Positions 48,145 through 59,510 are shown, counted from the stretch's first letter. The stretch is 64,000 bases of DNA from Bifidobacterium castoris (GCF_003952025.1 NZ_QXGI01000003.1:186001-250000), one strand, 5' to 3'. Notes: generated by a model from the sequence alone, not told the origin. Program-made: numbers and translations.

Positions 48145-49107
48145 ATGACGAAACAACTGAAAGGTCCGGGATTCCACCTGGACGTGCATACGGATCTGCG
48201 TCCGGACCAGAAGGCCGAGGTGCTCATCGAGGCGCTGCCGTGGCTGGAGGAGTTCTACGGGAAGACGGTCGTCATCAAATACGGCGGCAACGCGATGGTC
48301 GACGATCATCTCAAGAGCTGCTTCGCCGACGACATGGTGTTCCTGCGGCAGGTGGGGCTGCATCCCGTAATCGTGCACGGCGGCGGACCTCAGATCTCGC
48401 AGATGCTCAAGGCGCTCGGCATCCATTCGGAGTTCAAGGGCGGCCTGCGGGTCACGACGCCCGAGGCGATGGACGTCGTGCGCATGGTGCTCACCGGCAA
48501 GGTGTCACGCGAACTCGTCGGCCTCATCAACGCCCACGGCCCGTACGCGGTGGGTCTGTCAGGCGAGGACGGAGCGCTCTTCTCGGCGACGCAGCGCATG
48601 CCGATCATCGACGGCAAGCCCACCGACATCGGTCTGGTCGGCGACGTCATCGGCGTCGACGCGTCCGCCGTCATCGACCTCATCCACTCGGGACGCATAC
48701 CGGTCGTCTCGTCGGTCGCGCCGAACGAGGAGGACGCGACGGAGGTGCTCAACGTGAACGCCGACTCGGCGGCCGCCGCGCTCGCGACCGCGCTGGGCGC
48801 GCACAAGCTCATCATCCTCACCGACGTCGACGGCCTGTACGCCGACTGGCCGAACCGCGATTCGCTTATCGGCCGCATCGGCGCCGAGGACCTGCGCGAC
48901 ATGCTGCCGCAGCTCGAAAGCGGCATGCGCCCGAAGATGGAGGCGTGCATCCGCGCCATCGACGGAGGCGTGCGGCAGGCGCATATCATCGACGGCCGCA
49001 AGCCGCATTCGATACTCAACGAGGTATTCACAAGCGCCGGAATCGGCACGATGGTCGAACCCGGCGAGGGACTGGAAATGAGGAACTCATATGACAACCG
49101 AGCATGA
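48145..49107 (+). CDS. argB: Acetylglutamate kinase
   Basis: 320 residues; phosphorylates N-acetylglutamate with ATP, usually the arginine-inhibited step. Family motifs: [10 protein letters not shown] (Lys45), [13 protein letters not shown], and [12 protein letters not shown] for nucleotide binding. The N-terminal extension ([26 protein letters not shown]) is the helix linked to hexamer formation and arginine inhibition in the family. AGGAGAA lies upstream of ATG 48145. It overlaps argD by 17 bases. Confidence 0.97.
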   Translation: MTKQLKGPGFHLDVHTDLRPDQKAEVLIEALPWLEEFYGKTVVIKYGGNAMVDDHLKSCFADDMVFLRQVGLHPVIVHGGGPQISQMLKALGIHSEFKGGLRVTTPEAMDVVRMVLTGKVSRELVGLINAHGPYAVGLSGEDGALFSATQRMPIIDGKPTDIGLVGDVIGVDASAVIDLIHSGRIPVVSSVAPNEEDATEVLNVNADSAAAALATALGAHKLIILTDVDGLYADWPNRDSLIGRIGAEDLRDMLPQLESGMRPKMEACIRAIDGGVRQAHIIDGRKPHSILNEVFTSAGIGTMVEPGEGLEMRNSYDNRA

Positions 49108-50419
49108 CACGAACACGGCGTCGGTCACCGGCGGCGCGGACATGGACGCGGCCGTTGACGCGACGCGCGGCACGCTGACCGAGGACAAGCGGCTGCTCGA
49201 CGAATACAACGACGTGCACATGCACGTCTTCGGCACGCCGCTGCGCGTCCTCGACCACGGACAGGGCGTGCGCGTCTGGGACGTCGACGGCAACGAATAT
49301 CTCGACTTCCTCGCGGGCATCGCCGTCAACTCGATCGGCTACGCGCATCCGAAGTGGATCGAGGCGGTCGCCGCGCAGGCCGCGCAGGTCGCGCACGTGA
49401 GCAACTACTTCGCGACGCGCCCGCAGATCAGGCTCGCGCAGAAACTCATCGCGCTCGCCGGCGCGCCGGAGGGATCTCACGTCTACTTCGGCAACTCGGG
49501 CGCCGAAGGCAACGAGGCCGCGCTCAAGATGGCGAAGCTCCACGGGGCGCGCCTGTGCGACGAACTCGGCACGGACAAGCCGTACCGCATCATCGCGTTG
49601 ACGCATGGCTTCCACGGGCGCACGATGGGCGCGCTCTCCGCGACCTGGAAGCCCACGATCCGCGTGCCCTTCGAGCCGCTCGTGCCGAACTTCGAATTCG
49701 TCGACGCCAACGACCTCGACGCGATGAGGGCGGCCTTCGACGCAGCCGATAAGGGACCCGTGGCCGCGGTCATCATGGAGCTCGTGCAGGGCGAGGCGGG
49801 CGTGCTGCCGCTCGACGCCGCATACGTGCGCGGCGTGCGTGCGCTGTGCGACGAGCGGCGCGCGCTGATGATCGTCGACGAGGTGCAGACCGGCATCGGA
49901 CGCACCGGATCCTGGTTCGCGTTCCAGCGCAAGGACCTCGGCGGCGTCACGCCGAACATCGTCACCTTCGCGAAGGGCGTCGCCGGCGGCTTCCCGATGG
50001 GCGGCATGATCAGCTTCGGTGAGGAGCTGTCCTCGCTGTTCTCGCCGGGAACCCATGGCTCGACCTTTGCCGGCAACCCGTTGGGCGCGGCCGCCGCGCT
50101 CGCGACGATCGGCGTGATCGAGGACGAGGGGCTCGTGCAGCGCGCCGAAGTGCGTGGCGAGCAGCTGCGTGCCGACCTGCGCGCCACCGACAACCCGTTG
50201 TTCGGGCAGGTGCGCGGACGCGGCCTGCTCAACGCGATCGTGCTGAAGCGTCCGTGCGCGCACGCCGCCGTTGACTGGGCGCTCGAGCATGGGCTCATCA
50301 TCAACGCCTGCGCTCCGGACGTCATCCGTCTGGCGCCGCCGCTCGTCGTCAGCGAGCAGGAGGTGAACGAGGCGGTGGCGATCCTTTCCCAGCTGCCCGA
50401 CGGCCTGCCGGACGACTGA
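49091..50419 (+). CDS. argD: Acetylornithine aminotransferase
   Basis: 442 residues, class III PLP aminotransferase that makes N-acetylornithine. Features: [18 protein letters not shown] near residue 75, [14 protein letters not shown], the cofactor Asp in [14 protein letters not shown] (about 259), Lys295 in [13 protein letters not shown] and [11 protein letters not shown]. The N-terminal 35 residues are weakly conserved. It starts inside the end of argB, with TGAGGAAC upstream. A repeat-filled gap follows before argF. Confidence 0.96.
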   Translation: MTTEHDTNTASVTGGADMDAAVDATRGTLTEDKRLLDEYNDVHMHVFGTPLRVLDHGQGVRVWDVDGNEYLDFLAGIAVNSIGYAHPKWIEAVAAQAAQVAHVSNYFATRPQIRLAQKLIALAGAPEGSHVYFGNSGAEGNEAALKMAKLHGARLCDELGTDKPYRIIALTHGFHGRTMGALSATWKPTIRVPFEPLVPNFEFVDANDLDAMRAAFDAADKGPVAAVIMELVQGEAGVLPLDAAYVRGVRALCDERRALMIVDEVQTGIGRTGSWFAFQRKDLGGVTPNIVTFAKGVAGGFPMGGMISFGEELSSLFSPGTHGSTFAGNPLGAAAALATIGVIEDEGLVQRAEVRGEQLRADLRATDNPLFGQVRGRGLLNAIVLKRPCAHAAVDWALEHGLIINACAPDVIRLAPPLVVSEQEVNEAVAILSQLPDGLPDD

Positions 50420-50429
50420 GCCGCGCCGC

Positions 50430-50730
50430 CGCGGCGGCATAAGCCTACGGGTGTCATCACCTGCCGCATCCGCCGGCTCTTACGGGAGACATGCCGTCCT
50501 TGCCCGAGGATCGATTTCCGGATGACTTGTAAGGCCGTGGTTTGCCGGCGGGTGCGCCGTCCATCACAGGTAATGCCACCCCTGAACGACGCTCCACGCC
50601 GTTACGGGTGGCGCCGCCCGTAACGGAGCCGGAGGCGACCACCGACGACTGCCCGTAAACATGCGGGCCGGCATCGCCGATCATCGTCCGATCCGCTGCC
50701 CGTAACGCAACGGCAATCCCCGCCCGGCCA
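50430..50730. repeat. Intergenic dispersed-motif array between argD and argF
   Basis: CCTACGGGTGTC (about 50446), CTTACGGGAGAC (about 50479) and a nearly perfect 28-bp palindrome at 50599-50626 built from GTTACGGGTGGC and GCCGCCCGTAAC. Then CTGCCCGTAAAC (about 50650) and GCTGCCCGTAACG (about 50697). The remaining bases to 50811 are A/C-rich and hold the strong argF ribosome binding site. Confidence 0.85.
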
Positions 50731-50811
50731 CAACGCCAACACGCAAACAACCAACCACAACAGACACAGAAAAGAAACACAACAGACACAGAAAAGGAAA
50801 AGGAGGCCATC

Positions 50812-51774
50812 ATGGGACAGCTCCGTCACATGCTGCGCGACGACGACGTCAACCATGACGAGCAGAAGCAGATTCTCGAACTCGGCATGAAGTTCCGCGA
50901 GAACAGGTTCCATCATCGTCCGTTCGAAGGGCCGCAGGGCGTCGCCGTGCTGTTCGACAAGCCGAGTACGCGCACGCGTTCCAGTTTCTCGATCGGCGTC
51001 GCCGAACTCGGCGGCTATCCGCTCGTCATCGACAAGTCGGGCTCCCAGCTCGGCCGCGGCGAGCCGATTCGCGACACCACCGAAGTGCTCACGCGCATGG
51101 CGTACGCACTCGTATGGCGCACCTTCGAGCAGTCGCGCATCGAGGAGATGGCGCGCGTCGCGACGGTGCCCGTGGTCAACGCGCTCACCGACGAATTCCA
51201 TCCGTGCCAGGTGCTCGCCGACTTCCTGACGATCGCGCAGTTCAGGGGAGGCGTGGACGCGCTCGAGGGCATGACGATCGCCTACCTCGGCGACTCGGCT
51301 AACAACATGGCCAACTCCTACCTGCTCGCCGGCGCCGTCGCCGGCATGCACGTACGGGTGGCGGGGCCGAACGGATTCCTGCCCGACGACGCCATCGTGC
51401 AGGACGCCGAGGCGATCGCGGCCACTACGGGCGGCAGCATCCTTGTGACCACCGATCCGCAGGAGGCGGTACGCGACGCGGATTGCGTCTTCACCGACAC
51501 GTGGGTGTCGATGGGCGAGGAGGACCAGTATGCCGTGCGTTCGAAGCCCTTCTGGCCGTATCAGGTCAACGAGGAGCTCATGGCGCTCGCCAAGCCGGAT
51601 GCGCTTTTCCAGCATTGCCTGCCCGCCTACCGCGGCAAGGAGGTGACCGCCGCCGTCATCGACGGTCCGCAGTCCGTGGTCTGGGACGAAGCCGAGAACC
51701 GTCTGCACGCGCAGAAGGCGCTGCTGACGTGGCTCATCGGCAAGCAGCGCGGCGACGAAAGCCTGCTTGTCTGA
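50812..51774 (+). CDS. argF: Ornithine carbamoyltransferase
   Basis: 320 residues; makes citrulline from ornithine and carbamoyl phosphate. Carbamoyl-phosphate site [11 protein letters not shown] starts at residue 52, HPCQVLAD at about 130, and [11 protein letters not shown] at about 268. AAAAGGAGG lies eight bases before ATG 50812. The stop TGA overlaps the argR ATG by one base. Dispersed-motif-like sequences inside the gene (for example CTACGGGCGGCAGC near 51424) encode variable surface residues. Confidence 0.97.
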   Translation: MGQLRHMLRDDDVNHDEQKQILELGMKFRENRFHHRPFEGPQGVAVLFDKPSTRTRSSFSIGVAELGGYPLVIDKSGSQLGRGEPIRDTTEVLTRMAYALVWRTFEQSRIEEMARVATVPVVNALTDEFHPCQVLADFLTIAQFRGGVDALEGMTIAYLGDSANNMANSYLLAGAVAGMHVRVAGPNGFLPDDAIVQDAEAIAATTGGSILVTTDPQEAVRDADCVFTDTWVSMGEEDQYAVRSKPFWPYQVNEELMALAKPDALFQHCLPAYRGKEVTAAVIDGPQSVVWDEAENRLHAQKALLTWLIGKQRGDESLLV

Positions 51775-52292
51775 TGACGGATCCGACGATGCCGCTGCAG
51801 CGTCCAGCCAGCCGTGCCGCGCGTCTCAACGCGATCGAGCAGGCGCTCGCCAACCACGTGGTCACGTCGCAGTCGCAGCTCTCCGAGATCCTCGCGAATC
51901 AGGGGATCGAGGTGACGCAGGCGACGCTCAGCCGCGACCTCGACGAGATGAATGCGACGAAGACGCGGCTGCCCGACGGCAAGGTGGCGTACACGATCGA
52001 CGACCAGCCGATCCCCGCCGCCGGCCTCGACAGCGACGAGCGTTCGCAACAGCAGATGACGCGCATCCTGTCCGGACTCGTGACGTCCGTGGCCGCCGCG
52101 CGCAACCTCATCGTCGTGCACACGTCGTCGGGCGCCGCGCAGTACGTCGCGAGCGTCATCGACAAGCATCCGATAGGCGGCGTCCTCGGCACGATCGCCG
52201 GCGATGACACAGTCCTCGTCATCTGCGTGGACGATGCGATGGCGGAGCGCCGCTCCGTGTGGCTGCTCGAGGTCGCCTCCACGCAGAACTGA
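51774..52292 (+). CDS. argR: Arginine repressor ArgR
   Basis: 172 residues. The N-terminal winged helix ([20 protein letters not shown], then [11 protein letters not shown]) is followed by the C-terminal oligomerisation and arginine-binding domain ([16 protein letters not shown] near residue 140). As a hexamer with arginine it should bind the paired boxes upstream of argC and argG. The start overlaps the argF stop (TGATG), so translation is coupled. A clear terminator follows. Confidence 0.97.
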   Translation: MTDPTMPLQRPASRAARLNAIEQALANHVVTSQSQLSEILANQGIEVTQATLSRDLDEMNATKTRLPDGKVAYTIDDQPIPAAGLDSDERSQQQMTRILSGLVTSVAAARNLIVVHTSSGAAQYVASVIDKHPIGGVLGTIAGDDTVLVICVDDAMAERRSVWLLEVASTQN

Positions 52293-52323
52293 GCGCGCCC
52301 GCCCGGCGTGGAGGCGCGCATGC

Positions 52324-52357
52324 GGAAGGCCGTACGACGTGTACGGCCTTTCGTTTT
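52324..52357 (+). terminator. Intrinsic terminator after argR
   Basis: GGAAGGCCGTAC and GTACGGCCTTTC form a stem around GACGT, followed by a T-rich tract (TTTCGTTTTC). Confidence 0.9.
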
Positions 52358-52442
52358 CCGTGTGTTGTTCGTGTGTTCGTGCGGCCGTGCGCCGTCGTCG
52401 ATGCCGCCGGCGGGGTCGGCGACGGCGTTCGTGGACACGGAA

Positions 52443-52476
52443 TGAATATTTATACAGAGGACTGTATATACTCATG
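52443..52476 (+). promoter_or_regulatory. Tandem ArgR operator upstream of argG
   Basis: TGAATATTTATACA (52443-52456) matches the ARG-box consensus closely, and TGTATATACTCATG (52463-52476) is a second half-conserved box. Start-to-start distance is 20 bp, the same as upstream of argC. The pair ends 25 bases before the argG start, so binding would block the promoter. Confidence 0.75.
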
Positions 52477-52501
52477 AATATCTGAACAGAAAGGTCAACT
52501 C

Positions 52502-53740
52502 ATGAGCGAACAGAATCGCATTGTGCTGGCGTATTCCGGTGGTCTCGACACCTCGGTCGCCATCCCGTACCTCAAGGATCGCACGGGCAAGGACGTCGTC
52601 GCCGTCTCACTCGACGTCGGCCAGGGCGGCGAAAGCCTCGAGACGATCAAGGAACGTGCGCTCGCGTGCGGCGCCGTCGAGGCCTATATCGTGGACGCGC
52701 GCGATGAATTCGCGAACGAGTACTGCATGCAGGCGCTCAAGGCGAACGCGATGTACGAGGGCGTCTACCCGCTCGTCTCCGCGATCTCGCGCCCGCTCAT
52801 CACGAAGCACCTCGTGCGCGCCGCCCATCAGTTCGGCGCCGACACGATCGCGCACGGCTGCACCGGCAAGGGCAACGACCAGGTCCGCTTCGAGGTCTCG
52901 ATCCAGTCGATCGACCCCGAACTCAAGGCCATCAGCCCGATCCGCGACCTTTCGCTGACGCGCGACGTCGAGATCGCCTATGCGAACGACCACAAGCTGC
53001 CGATCGTGCAGACCGAGAAGAGCCCGTTCTCGATCGACCAGAACGTGTGGGGGCGCGCCATCGAGACCGGTTTCCTCGAGGATCCGTGGAACGCGCCGAC
53101 GAAGGACTGCTACTCCTACACCGACGACCCCGACTTCCCGCCGGTCGAGGACGAGGTCGTCATCGAGTTCAGGCAGGGCGTGCCCGTCAAGATCGACGGC
53201 CGCGACGTCACTCCGCTGCAGGCGATCGAGGAGATGAACCGCCGCGCCGGCGCGCAGGGCATCGGCCGCGTCGACCTCATCGAGGATCGTCTCGTCGGCA
53301 TCAAGTCGCGCGAACTGTACGAGGCGCCGGGCGCGATCGCGCTCATCACCGCGCATCAGGAGCTCGAGAACATGTGCCTCGAGCGTGAGCAGCACCGCAT
53401 CAAGCGCGACATCGACAAGCGCTGGGCCGAGCTCGTCTACGACGCGCAGTGGTTCTCGCCGGCGGTCAAGTCGCTCAATGCGTTCATCAACGACACGCAG
53501 CAGTATGTCTCCGGCGAGATCCGCATGGTCATGCACGGCGGCCGCGCCGTCGTCGTCGGCCGTCGTTCCGCGGAATCGCTTTACGACTACAACCTCGCGA
53601 CCTACGATTCCGGCGACACCTTCGACCAGAACGCGTCGAACGGCTTCATCGAGATCTACGGCCTGCCGACGAAGGTCGCCGCCGCGCGCGACGTCAAGTT
53701 CGGCAACGGCATCGAGGTTCCCGTCAACGACGTCGAGTGA
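52502..53740 (+). CDS. argG: Argininosuccinate synthase
   Basis: 412 residues; joins citrulline and aspartate with ATP. The PP-loop [10 protein letters not shown] starts at residue 10; other motifs are [15 protein letters not shown] (about 118) and [24 protein letters not shown] lies upstream of ATG 52502. It is a separate transcription unit after the argR terminator, with its own operator. A gap of about 840 repeat-filled bases separates it from argH. Confidence 0.97.
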   Translation: MSEQNRIVLAYSGGLDTSVAIPYLKDRTGKDVVAVSLDVGQGGESLETIKERALACGAVEAYIVDARDEFANEYCMQALKANAMYEGVYPLVSAISRPLITKHLVRAAHQFGADTIAHGCTGKGNDQVRFEVSIQSIDPELKAISPIRDLSLTRDVEIAYANDHKLPIVQTEKSPFSIDQNVWGRAIETGFLEDPWNAPTKDCYSYTDDPDFPPVEDEVVIEFRQGVPVKIDGRDVTPLQAIEEMNRRAGAQGIGRVDLIEDRLVGIKSRELYEAPGAIALITAHQELENMCLEREQHRIKRDIDKRWAELVYDAQWFSPAVKSLNAFINDTQQYVSGEIRMVMHGGRAVVVGRRSAESLYDYNLATYDSGDTFDQNASNGFIEIYGLPTKVAAARDVKFGNGIEVPVNDVE

Positions 53741-54579
53741 CGTTGCATGCAACGCGCATGTGAGCGTTCCTATCATGGGGAGGGTGGCGGCCGCGCGCCG
53801 TGCGCCCTCCCGGCCGTCCCGGCCCATGCTCCTCGCATCGCCTGCGGGTGATGCGCCGTCCGATGGTGTCGCATCCTATCGGCGGTGCATCGCTACGGGG
53901 CTTATGGGCGGTATCGTCTCCCATAAGCACTGCCTCGGGCGTGCATCGCTCACGGGCGGCCCCCGTCGTATGCTTGCCGATCATGCTCCCGGCCCCGGTT
54001 CGCGGACGGTTCTCTTACAGGATGCACGGTCTGCTTTCGGGTGGCGCCGTCGTTTGCCTATGGGCGGCGGCGCTCATCTGCGCGCCGTCGTGCATTTCTT
54101 CTTATATATCGGCCGCCGCTCATTTTCCGCGTATGGGTGGTGCGGGATCCGCCCGGGTCCGCATCGCGTCTGGCAGGCGGTTCCTCGCCGGGGGAGGTGT
54201 CTCCCGTAAGCGTCGTGCAATCCGGCTCGCCGTCCCTGGGCAGCCGCATCCCGTAGAGGATTTCCTCATTCCCGTAAATGGCCTGCATCCTGTGATGAAT
54301 CGCCGGCGCGGGCTTGATACGACCCGTAACGGTGTCGGTGAAGCGACCGGTGACGCTTGGCGCGATCCGATGCAACCCGTAACAACATGGAAGGGAAGGT
54401 GCGACCCGCAACGATGCCGGAAGCGGGTGGTAACGGGCGGCGGCCATGGAAACCGGCGGCGGATTTCGGCGAACACCGGTAGGATGAGCACCGGCAGGAA
54501 GAACAAACAGGTGCGCCTGACGCCGCGCGCCGCGCATATCACGCCGTCGGCATGACGGCGAAGGAGACATGGAGACATC
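53741..54579. repeat. Long repeat-filled gap between argG and argH
   Basis: Motif units include CCTATCGGCGGT (about 53876), a facing pair GCTTATGGGCGG / TCCCATAAGC at 53900-53928, CTCACGGGCGGC, CTTACAGGATGC, CCTATGGGCGGCG (about 54058), GTATGGGTGGTG, CTCCCGTAAGC (about 54203), ATTCCCGTAAA, GACCCGTAACGG (about 54321), CAACCCGTAACA and GTAACGGGCGGC (about 54430). An open frame of about 250 codons crosses it, but its composition follows the repeats and it has no family features. An AT-rich spot (TTATATATC, about 54102) is a possible promoter. Confidence 0.8.
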
Positions 54580-56130
54580 ATGAGTGACGAACGCATCGTC
54601 GAAACGACCGACACCGAGACCGCGGCGGGTGCGCCGGAGCAACAGTCGGGCGAACATCTCGCGCTGTGGGGAGGACGTTTCTCCTCCGGTCCGTCGGCGG
54701 AGCTCGCGCTGCTGAGCAAGTCCACGCAGTTCGATTGGCGGCTCGCCGACGACGACATCGCCGGTTCGCGCGCCCATGCACGAGCGCTCGGACGCGCGGG
54801 CCTGCTCACCCCCGACGAGCTGCAGCGCATGGAGGCCGCGCTCGACGAGCTGCAGCGCCGCGTGGACGACGGCGAGTTCGCGCCGATTGAGGACGACGAG
54901 GACGAGGCGACGGCGCTCGAGCGCGGGCTCCTCGCCATCGCAGGTGATGAACTCGGCGGCAAGCTGCGCGCCGGACGTTCGCGCAACGACCAGATCGCGA
55001 CGCTCATCCGCATGTGGCTGCGCCGCCACGCGCGCATCGTCGCCAAGCAGGTGCTCGCGCTCGCCGACGCGTTGTGCGATCAGGCGAAGGCGGCGGGACG
55101 CACCGTCATGCCGGGGCGCACGCACATGCAGCATGCGCAGCCGGTGCTGCTCGCGCATCAGCTCATGGCGCACGTGTGGCCGTTGCTGCGCGACGTCGAA
55201 CGGTTCATCGACTGGGACGGCCGCGTCGATGCGAGCCCCTACGGCTCCGGCGCGCTTGCCGGCAACACGCTCGGCCTGGAGCCGACGGCCGTCGCGCGCG
55301 AACTCGGCTTCACGAAGGTCACCGAGAACTCGATCGACGGCACGTCGAGCCGTGACCTCGTCGCCGAATACTCGTTCATCGCCGCGATGATCGGCGTCGA
55401 CGTCTCCAGACTGTCGGAGGAGATCATCATCTGGAACACGCAGGAGTTCGGCTTCGTCACACTCGACGACGCCTACTCCACTGGTTCGTCGATCATGCCG
55501 CAGAAGAAAAACCCGGACATCGCCGAACTCGCGCGCGGCAAGGCGGGACGTCTCATCGGCGACCTCACCGGCCTGCTCGCGACGCTCAAGGGGCTGCCCA
55601 CCGCGTATGCGCGCGACCTGCAGGAGGACAAGGAGGCGGTGTTCGACCAGACCGACACGCTCGAGGTGTTGCTGCCCGCGTTCACCGGCATGGTGCGCAC
55701 GATGCGCTTCAACGCGGAACGTCTCGAGCAGGAGGCGCCGACCGGCTTCGCGCTCGCGACCGATATCGCCGAGTGGCTCGTGAAGAACGGCGTGCCGTTC
55801 CGCCATGCGCACGAGCTCTCCGGCGCGTGCGTCAAGTTGGCCGAAAGCCGTCATGAGGAGCTGTGGGACCTGTCCGACGACGATTTCATCGAGATCTTCC
55901 GTGATTTCGTGCCGCCGGAGCAGGCGGTGAAGGTGCGCGAGGTGCTGTCGACGGAGGGCTCCGTCTCCGCGCGCGCCGGCAAGGGAGGCACGGCGCCGAC
56001 GCGCGTGCGCGAGCAGATCATGTCGGCGAAGTCGCAGATCGAACGTCTGCACGGCATGTTCCAGCCCAAGAGCGATGGCATCGCCTACAAGGCGGCCGGC
56101 TCCCTCGCGAAGAACGAGAAGAAGCAGTGA
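54580..56130 (+). CDS. argH: Argininosuccinate lyase
   Basis: 516 residues; splits argininosuccinate into arginine and fumarate. Lyase landmarks: [20 protein letters not shown] near the start, [13 protein letters not shown] (about 128), [14 protein letters not shown] with the catalytic His, and the signature [12 protein letters not shown] at about 302-313. AAGGAGAC precedes ATG 54580. An N-terminal extension of about 25 acidic residues ([19 protein letters not shown]) is unusual. It ends the arginine cluster. Confidence 0.97.
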   Translation: MSDERIVETTDTETAAGAPEQQSGEHLALWGGRFSSGPSAELALLSKSTQFDWRLADDDIAGSRAHARALGRAGLLTPDELQRMEAALDELQRRVDDGEFAPIEDDEDEATALERGLLAIAGDELGGKLRAGRSRNDQIATLIRMWLRRHARIVAKQVLALADALCDQAKAAGRTVMPGRTHMQHAQPVLLAHQLMAHVWPLLRDVERFIDWDGRVDASPYGSGALAGNTLGLEPTAVARELGFTKVTENSIDGTSSRDLVAEYSFIAAMIGVDVSRLSEEIIIWNTQEFGFVTLDDAYSTGSSIMPQKKNPDIAELARGKAGRLIGDLTGLLATLKGLPTAYARDLQEDKEAVFDQTDTLEVLLPAFTGMVRTMRFNAERLEQEAPTGFALATDIAEWLVKNGVPFRHAHELSGACVKLAESRHEELWDLSDDDFIEIFRDFVPPEQAVKVREVLSTEGSVSARAGKGGTAPTRVREQIMSAKSQIERLHGMFQPKSDGIAYKAAGSLAKNEKKQ

Positions 56131-56173
56131 TCGCACGGCACATGGCGGCGTACGCCGCGGACACCGTTTGGTG

Positions 56174-56221
56174 AGGCGGCCGCCCGGCCTTCGCCTGATG
56201 CAAAGATCGGGCAGCCGCCTT
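56174..56221 (+). terminator. Hairpin downstream of argH
   Basis: AGGCGGCCGCCCG and CGGGCAGCCGCCT pair with one bulge about 45 bases past the argH stop. Only two T follow. It could serve the convergent SDR gene as well. Confidence 0.55.
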
Positions 56222-56282
56222 GTGCCATGTCACATGACCGACGTGGCACGGTCGTCGTGGCGTCGGCCGTCGGGTGTGACGG

Positions 56283-57068
56283 TCAGCGGTACTGCATGCC
56301 GCCGTCGACGATGATCGTCTGCCCGGTGACGTAGCGTGCGTCGTCGCTTACCAGGAATGCGACCACGCCGGCGACGTCCTCGGGCGTCTCGCAGCGTCCG
56401 AGCGCGATCGTCTTGACCATGTCGTCGAAGTTCTGCCCTTTCGGCTTGCCGTTGAGTTTGCCCATCTGCTCGTCGATGAACGTCCACATCGGCGTATCGA
56501 CGATGCCGGGGGCGTAACCGTTGACGCGGATGTTGTGCGGGGCGAGCTCCTTCGCCGCGGCCTGCGTGATGCCTCGTACCGCGAACTTCGTGGAACTGTA
56601 GGCGGGAAGGATCGGGAATCCTTCGAAACCTGCGATCGACGAGGCGGAGACGATGCTGCCCGTGTCCTTGCCCAGTTCGATCATCTTCTTCGCCGCGGCC
56701 TGCACGCCGTACACCATGCCGAACAGATTGATGCGGTAGATCGTTTCGAGTTCCTCCGGAGTGACTTCGAGGATCGGCTTGATCTGGCAGATGCCGGCAT
56801 TGTTGACCATGGCGTCGAGGGTGCCGAGTTCGGCGACGGTGTCATCGACGAGCCCGAAGACCTCGTCGTGGTCGGCGACGTCGGTGGGGCGGAAGAACGC
56901 GCGTCTGCCGAGGTTTTCGATCGCCGCGATCGTCTTGTTGGCCTCCTCCTGCTGGGCGCGAAGGTCGGCGAGCGCGATGTCGAAGCCGTTTTTGGCGAGT
57001 TTGACGGCGATGCCACGTCCGATGCCGCGCGCCGCACCTGTCACGATGGCTACTTTGTGTGTATTCAT
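56283..57068 (-). CDS. Short-chain dehydrogenase, diacetyl/acetoin reductase-like
   Basis: 261 residues. NAD(P)-binding TGAARGIGRGIA is at residue 10, NNAG at about 88, the catalytic Ser in SASSIAGFEG (about 140) and YSSTKFAVRG with the Tyr-Lys pair (about 155). The TPMWTFIDEQMGKLNG segment before the C-terminus is typical of (S)-acetoin-forming diacetyl reductases and butanediol dehydrogenases. It likely reduces diacetyl or acetoin with NADH as an electron sink. GAAAGGA precedes ATG 57068. A minus-strand -10-like TACAAT lies at about 57147-57152. Confidence 0.85.
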   Translation of the reverse strand: MNTHKVAIVTGAARGIGRGIAVKLAKNGFDIALADLRAQQEEANKTIAAIENLGRRAFFRPTDVADHDEVFGLVDDTVAELGTLDAMVNNAGICQIKPILEVTPEELETIYRINLFGMVYGVQAAAKKMIELGKDTGSIVSASSIAGFEGFPILPAYSSTKFAVRGITQAAAKELAPHNIRVNGYAPGIVDTPMWTFIDEQMGKLNGKPKGQNFDDMVKTIALGRCETPEDVAGVVAFLVSDDARYVTGQTIIVDGGMQYR

Positions 57069-57204
57069 GCGAATCCTTTCCGCCGACGGGCACGGCGGGA
57101 CTCCATTGTCCACTGAAGACATGCCCATGGCTCACATGCACATCCCATTGTATTGGATATCGGCTGCATGCATTGGAACATATGGGACGCCACGCCGCTG
57201 ACTG

Positions 57205-57210
57205 TATAAT
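57205..57210 (+). promoter_or_regulatory. Consensus -10 (TATAAT) upstream of the HD gene
   Basis: TGTATAAT reads as an extended -10 about 100 bases before the HD-domain gene. No strong -35 is visible. Confidence 0.55.
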
Positions 57211-57311
57211 CCGTTACGTGTCCGGCGAACAGGCCGACCGGAAACCGAGGTGCTGTGCGCCTACGGGCGCCGCCAGGCGTCGGATATGGATTCACCGGCG
57301 CCGAGGAGGAA

Positions 57312-57851
57312 ATGATGCTCAGTGACGAACGTATGGATCAGATCATCCATCATTACGGGAAGGACATCCTTGCGCATGCGCATATGGACATCGAGCGGCG
57401 CAGCATGCAGCACGGCGACGTCACCACGTACGACCATTCGCTGCGGGTGGCACGGTTGAGCGTGAAGATCGCGGACCGATTGCGGTTGTGGAACCATGTC
57501 AATCTACGTGCGCTCGTCCGGGCGGCGTTGCTGCACGATTATTTCCTCTACGATTGGCATGACTACGACAATGGGGCGCACCGGCTTCACGGCTTTCGGC
57601 ACCCGTACACGGCCGAAGCCAACGCGCGCGCGGATTTCCAGATTGACGACATCGTCGCGAACAGTATCCGTACGCACATGTTCCCGCTTACTCCGGTGCC
57701 GCCGAAATATCTTGAGGGCGTCATCGTGAACATCGCGGATACGTTGAGCGCGGTGTGCGAGACGGTCGGGGCCCGACTGCCTCGTCGCGGACATGCCCCT
57801 GCCGCCGGTAAGCGGCGATGCCGCTGCAGGCGGGCGGACCGTCGTCGCTGA
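57312..57851 (+). CDS. HD-domain phosphohydrolase
   Basis: About 179 residues. Metal-binding His/Asp pattern: TTYDHSLRVARLSV (about 40), ALLHDYFLYDWHD (about 78) and NSIRTHMFPL (about 118), followed by IVNIADTLSAVCE. This is a small stand-alone HD hydrolase of the kind acting on nucleotides or phosphate monoesters; the substrate is unknown. GAGGAGG sits just upstream; tandem ATGs at 57312 and 57315 compete, the second with better spacing. The last about 25 residues (GHAPAAGKRRCRCRRADRRR) are basic and encoded by a dispersed-motif unit (GCCGCCGGTAAGC), so the natural C-terminus was probably shorter. Confidence 0.85.
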   Translation: MMLSDERMDQIIHHYGKDILAHAHMDIERRSMQHGDVTTYDHSLRVARLSVKIADRLRLWNHVNLRALVRAALLHDYFLYDWHDYDNGAHRLHGFRHPYTAEANARADFQIDDIVANSIRTHMFPLTPVPPKYLEGVIVNIADTLSAVCETVGARLPRRGHAPAAGKRRCRCRRADRRR

Positions 57852-58071
57852 AGCGAAGGCGCCGCCGGCGGATGGCGGACGGTGTGCGAATGCCGCGGTC
57901 GGGCAATGCGGAGGCGCAGCCTTGTGCCGACGGCGTTTTCCTATGCCGCGGGAATGCGCCCATGGCGGCGCAAACGGTGTCTGCGAGGTGTGACACACTG
58001 ACAATGTTTGCCCCGCGCCGATCGGAGGGCGGGGGAACCCCGTTCGAAAACTTCACAAGGAGATGTTTGGC

Positions 58072-59394
58072 ATGGCTCACGTCATCGATTTCAAGGAAGC
58101 CGGATTCGACTCCGTGCTCGATGAATTGCAATGGCGCGGGTTGATCTCGCAATCCACCGACAGGGATCGACTCGCCGAGACGTTGAACGGGGACCCCATC
58201 CATTATTACTGCGGCTTCGATCCGACCGCGCCGTCGCTGCACATCGGCAATCTCGTGCAGCTCATCATCATGCGCCACCTGCAGGAGGCCGGCCATCATC
58301 CGATCGCCCTCGTCGGCGGCGCCACCGGCCTCATCGGCGATCCGCGCCAGTCCGGCGAACGCGTCCTCAACCCGAAGGACGTCGTCGAGCAGTGGTGCGA
58401 GCGTCTGCGCATCCAGATCGGCGACATCCTCGTGCAGGAGGGCGGCAACCCGGTGAACTTCGTGTCCAACTACGACTGGACCGCGACGATGAACGTGCTC
58501 GACTTCCTGCGCGACGTAGGCAAGAACTTCCGCGTCGGCACGATGCTGTCGAAGGACATCGTCGCCCGCCGGCTCAACTCGGAGGAGGGCATCTCCTTCA
58601 CCGAATTCAGCTACCAGGTGCTGCAGGGCAACGACTTCCTGCATCTGTACGACCATTTCGACTGCGTCCTCGAGCTCGGCGGTTCCGACCAGTGGGGCAA
58701 CCTCACATCCGGACTCGACCTCATCCACAAGGTGCGCGGCGTCAACGTCAACGTCATGGCCAGCCCGATCATCACCGACGCCACCGGCAAGAAGTTCGGC
58801 AAGTCCGAAGGCAACGCCGTGTGGCTCGACGGTTCGATGCTCAGCCCGTACAAGTTCTACCAGTTCTGGGTCAACCGTCCGGACGCCGAGATGGAGCGTC
58901 TGCTCAAGGTCTTCACGTTCCTGCCGAAGGCGCGCATCGAGGAGCTGATCGAAGCCACCGAGACGAATCCGGGCGCGCGCGAGGCGCAGCGCGCGCTCGC
59001 CTGGGAGGTCACGAGCCTCGTGCACGGTGAGGACGCGACGCGTCAGGCCATCGAGGCCTCCACCGCGCTGTTCGGCCGCGGCGGCGACGTGACCGAGATC
59101 GGCGAGGACATCCTCGAGGCCGCGCTCGAAGGCCTCAAGGTCGAGGACGAGGACGGCGCCAAGGCCTTCGCGAAGGCCGCCGCCGGAGACCGCGTCAGCG
59201 AGGCCGGCGTCAGGGCCGGCCTTTTCAAGTCGATCTCCGAGGCGCGCAAGACGATCAAGTCCGGCGGAGTGTACCTCAACAACGCGCGCGTCGAGGACGA
59301 GGAGCAGCTGCTCGGCGGCGACGACTTCCTGCAGGGGCGTTTCGCGATCCTGCGTCGCGGCAAGAAGGCTCTCGGCGCCGTCGAACTCGGCTGA
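58072..59394 (+). CDS. tyrS: Tyrosyl-tRNA synthetase
   Basis: 440 residues, class I synthetase. The HIGH-type motif is HIGN at 57-60 and the KMSKS-type motif is KFGKS at 241-245; [11 protein letters not shown] binds tyrosine; an S4 RNA-binding domain closes the protein (about 375-440, [21 protein letters not shown]). ATG 58072 is chosen because AAGGAG lies nine bases upstream; an ATG at 58063 is too close. Charges tRNA-Tyr. Confidence 0.96.
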   Translation: MAHVIDFKEAGFDSVLDELQWRGLISQSTDRDRLAETLNGDPIHYYCGFDPTAPSLHIGNLVQLIIMRHLQEAGHHPIALVGGATGLIGDPRQSGERVLNPKDVVEQWCERLRIQIGDILVQEGGNPVNFVSNYDWTATMNVLDFLRDVGKNFRVGTMLSKDIVARRLNSEEGISFTEFSYQVLQGNDFLHLYDHFDCVLELGGSDQWGNLTSGLDLIHKVRGVNVNVMASPIITDATGKKFGKSEGNAVWLDGSMLSPYKFYQFWVNRPDAEMERLLKVFTFLPKARIEELIEATETNPGAREAQRALAWEVTSLVHGEDATRQAIEASTALFGRGGDVTEIGEDILEAALEGLKVEDEDGAKAFAKAAAGDRVSEAGVRAGLFKSISEARKTIKSGGVYLNNARVEDEEQLLGGDDFLQGRFAILRRGKKALGAVELG

Positions 59395-59442
59395 TCCTTA
59401 CACACCGACAGCCGAAACGGCGGATCCGGAACGCCGATTGGC

Positions 59443-59489
59443 TACACTGGAAGACAATGACGGACGAGGCGGGCGCGCATGCCCGCCTC
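59443..59489 (+). promoter_or_regulatory. -10 (TACACT) and leader hairpin before the low-complexity protein gene
   Basis: TACACT at 59443-59448 could start a transcript near 59456. A 9-bp stem GAGGCGGGC / GCCCGCCTC at 59466-59489 follows, with TTGATT after it. The hairpin could end tyrS transcription or act in the leader. An ATG at 59457 in frame with the next gene leaves open a longer protein. Confidence 0.45.
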
Positions 59490-59510
59490 TTGATTGAAAA
59501 AGGTACGAAC

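Noticed and set aside
53800-54555. An open frame of about 250 codons between argG and argH
   Set aside because: It follows the motif units, has no ribosome binding site of note and no domain; the composition is that of the intergenic arrays.
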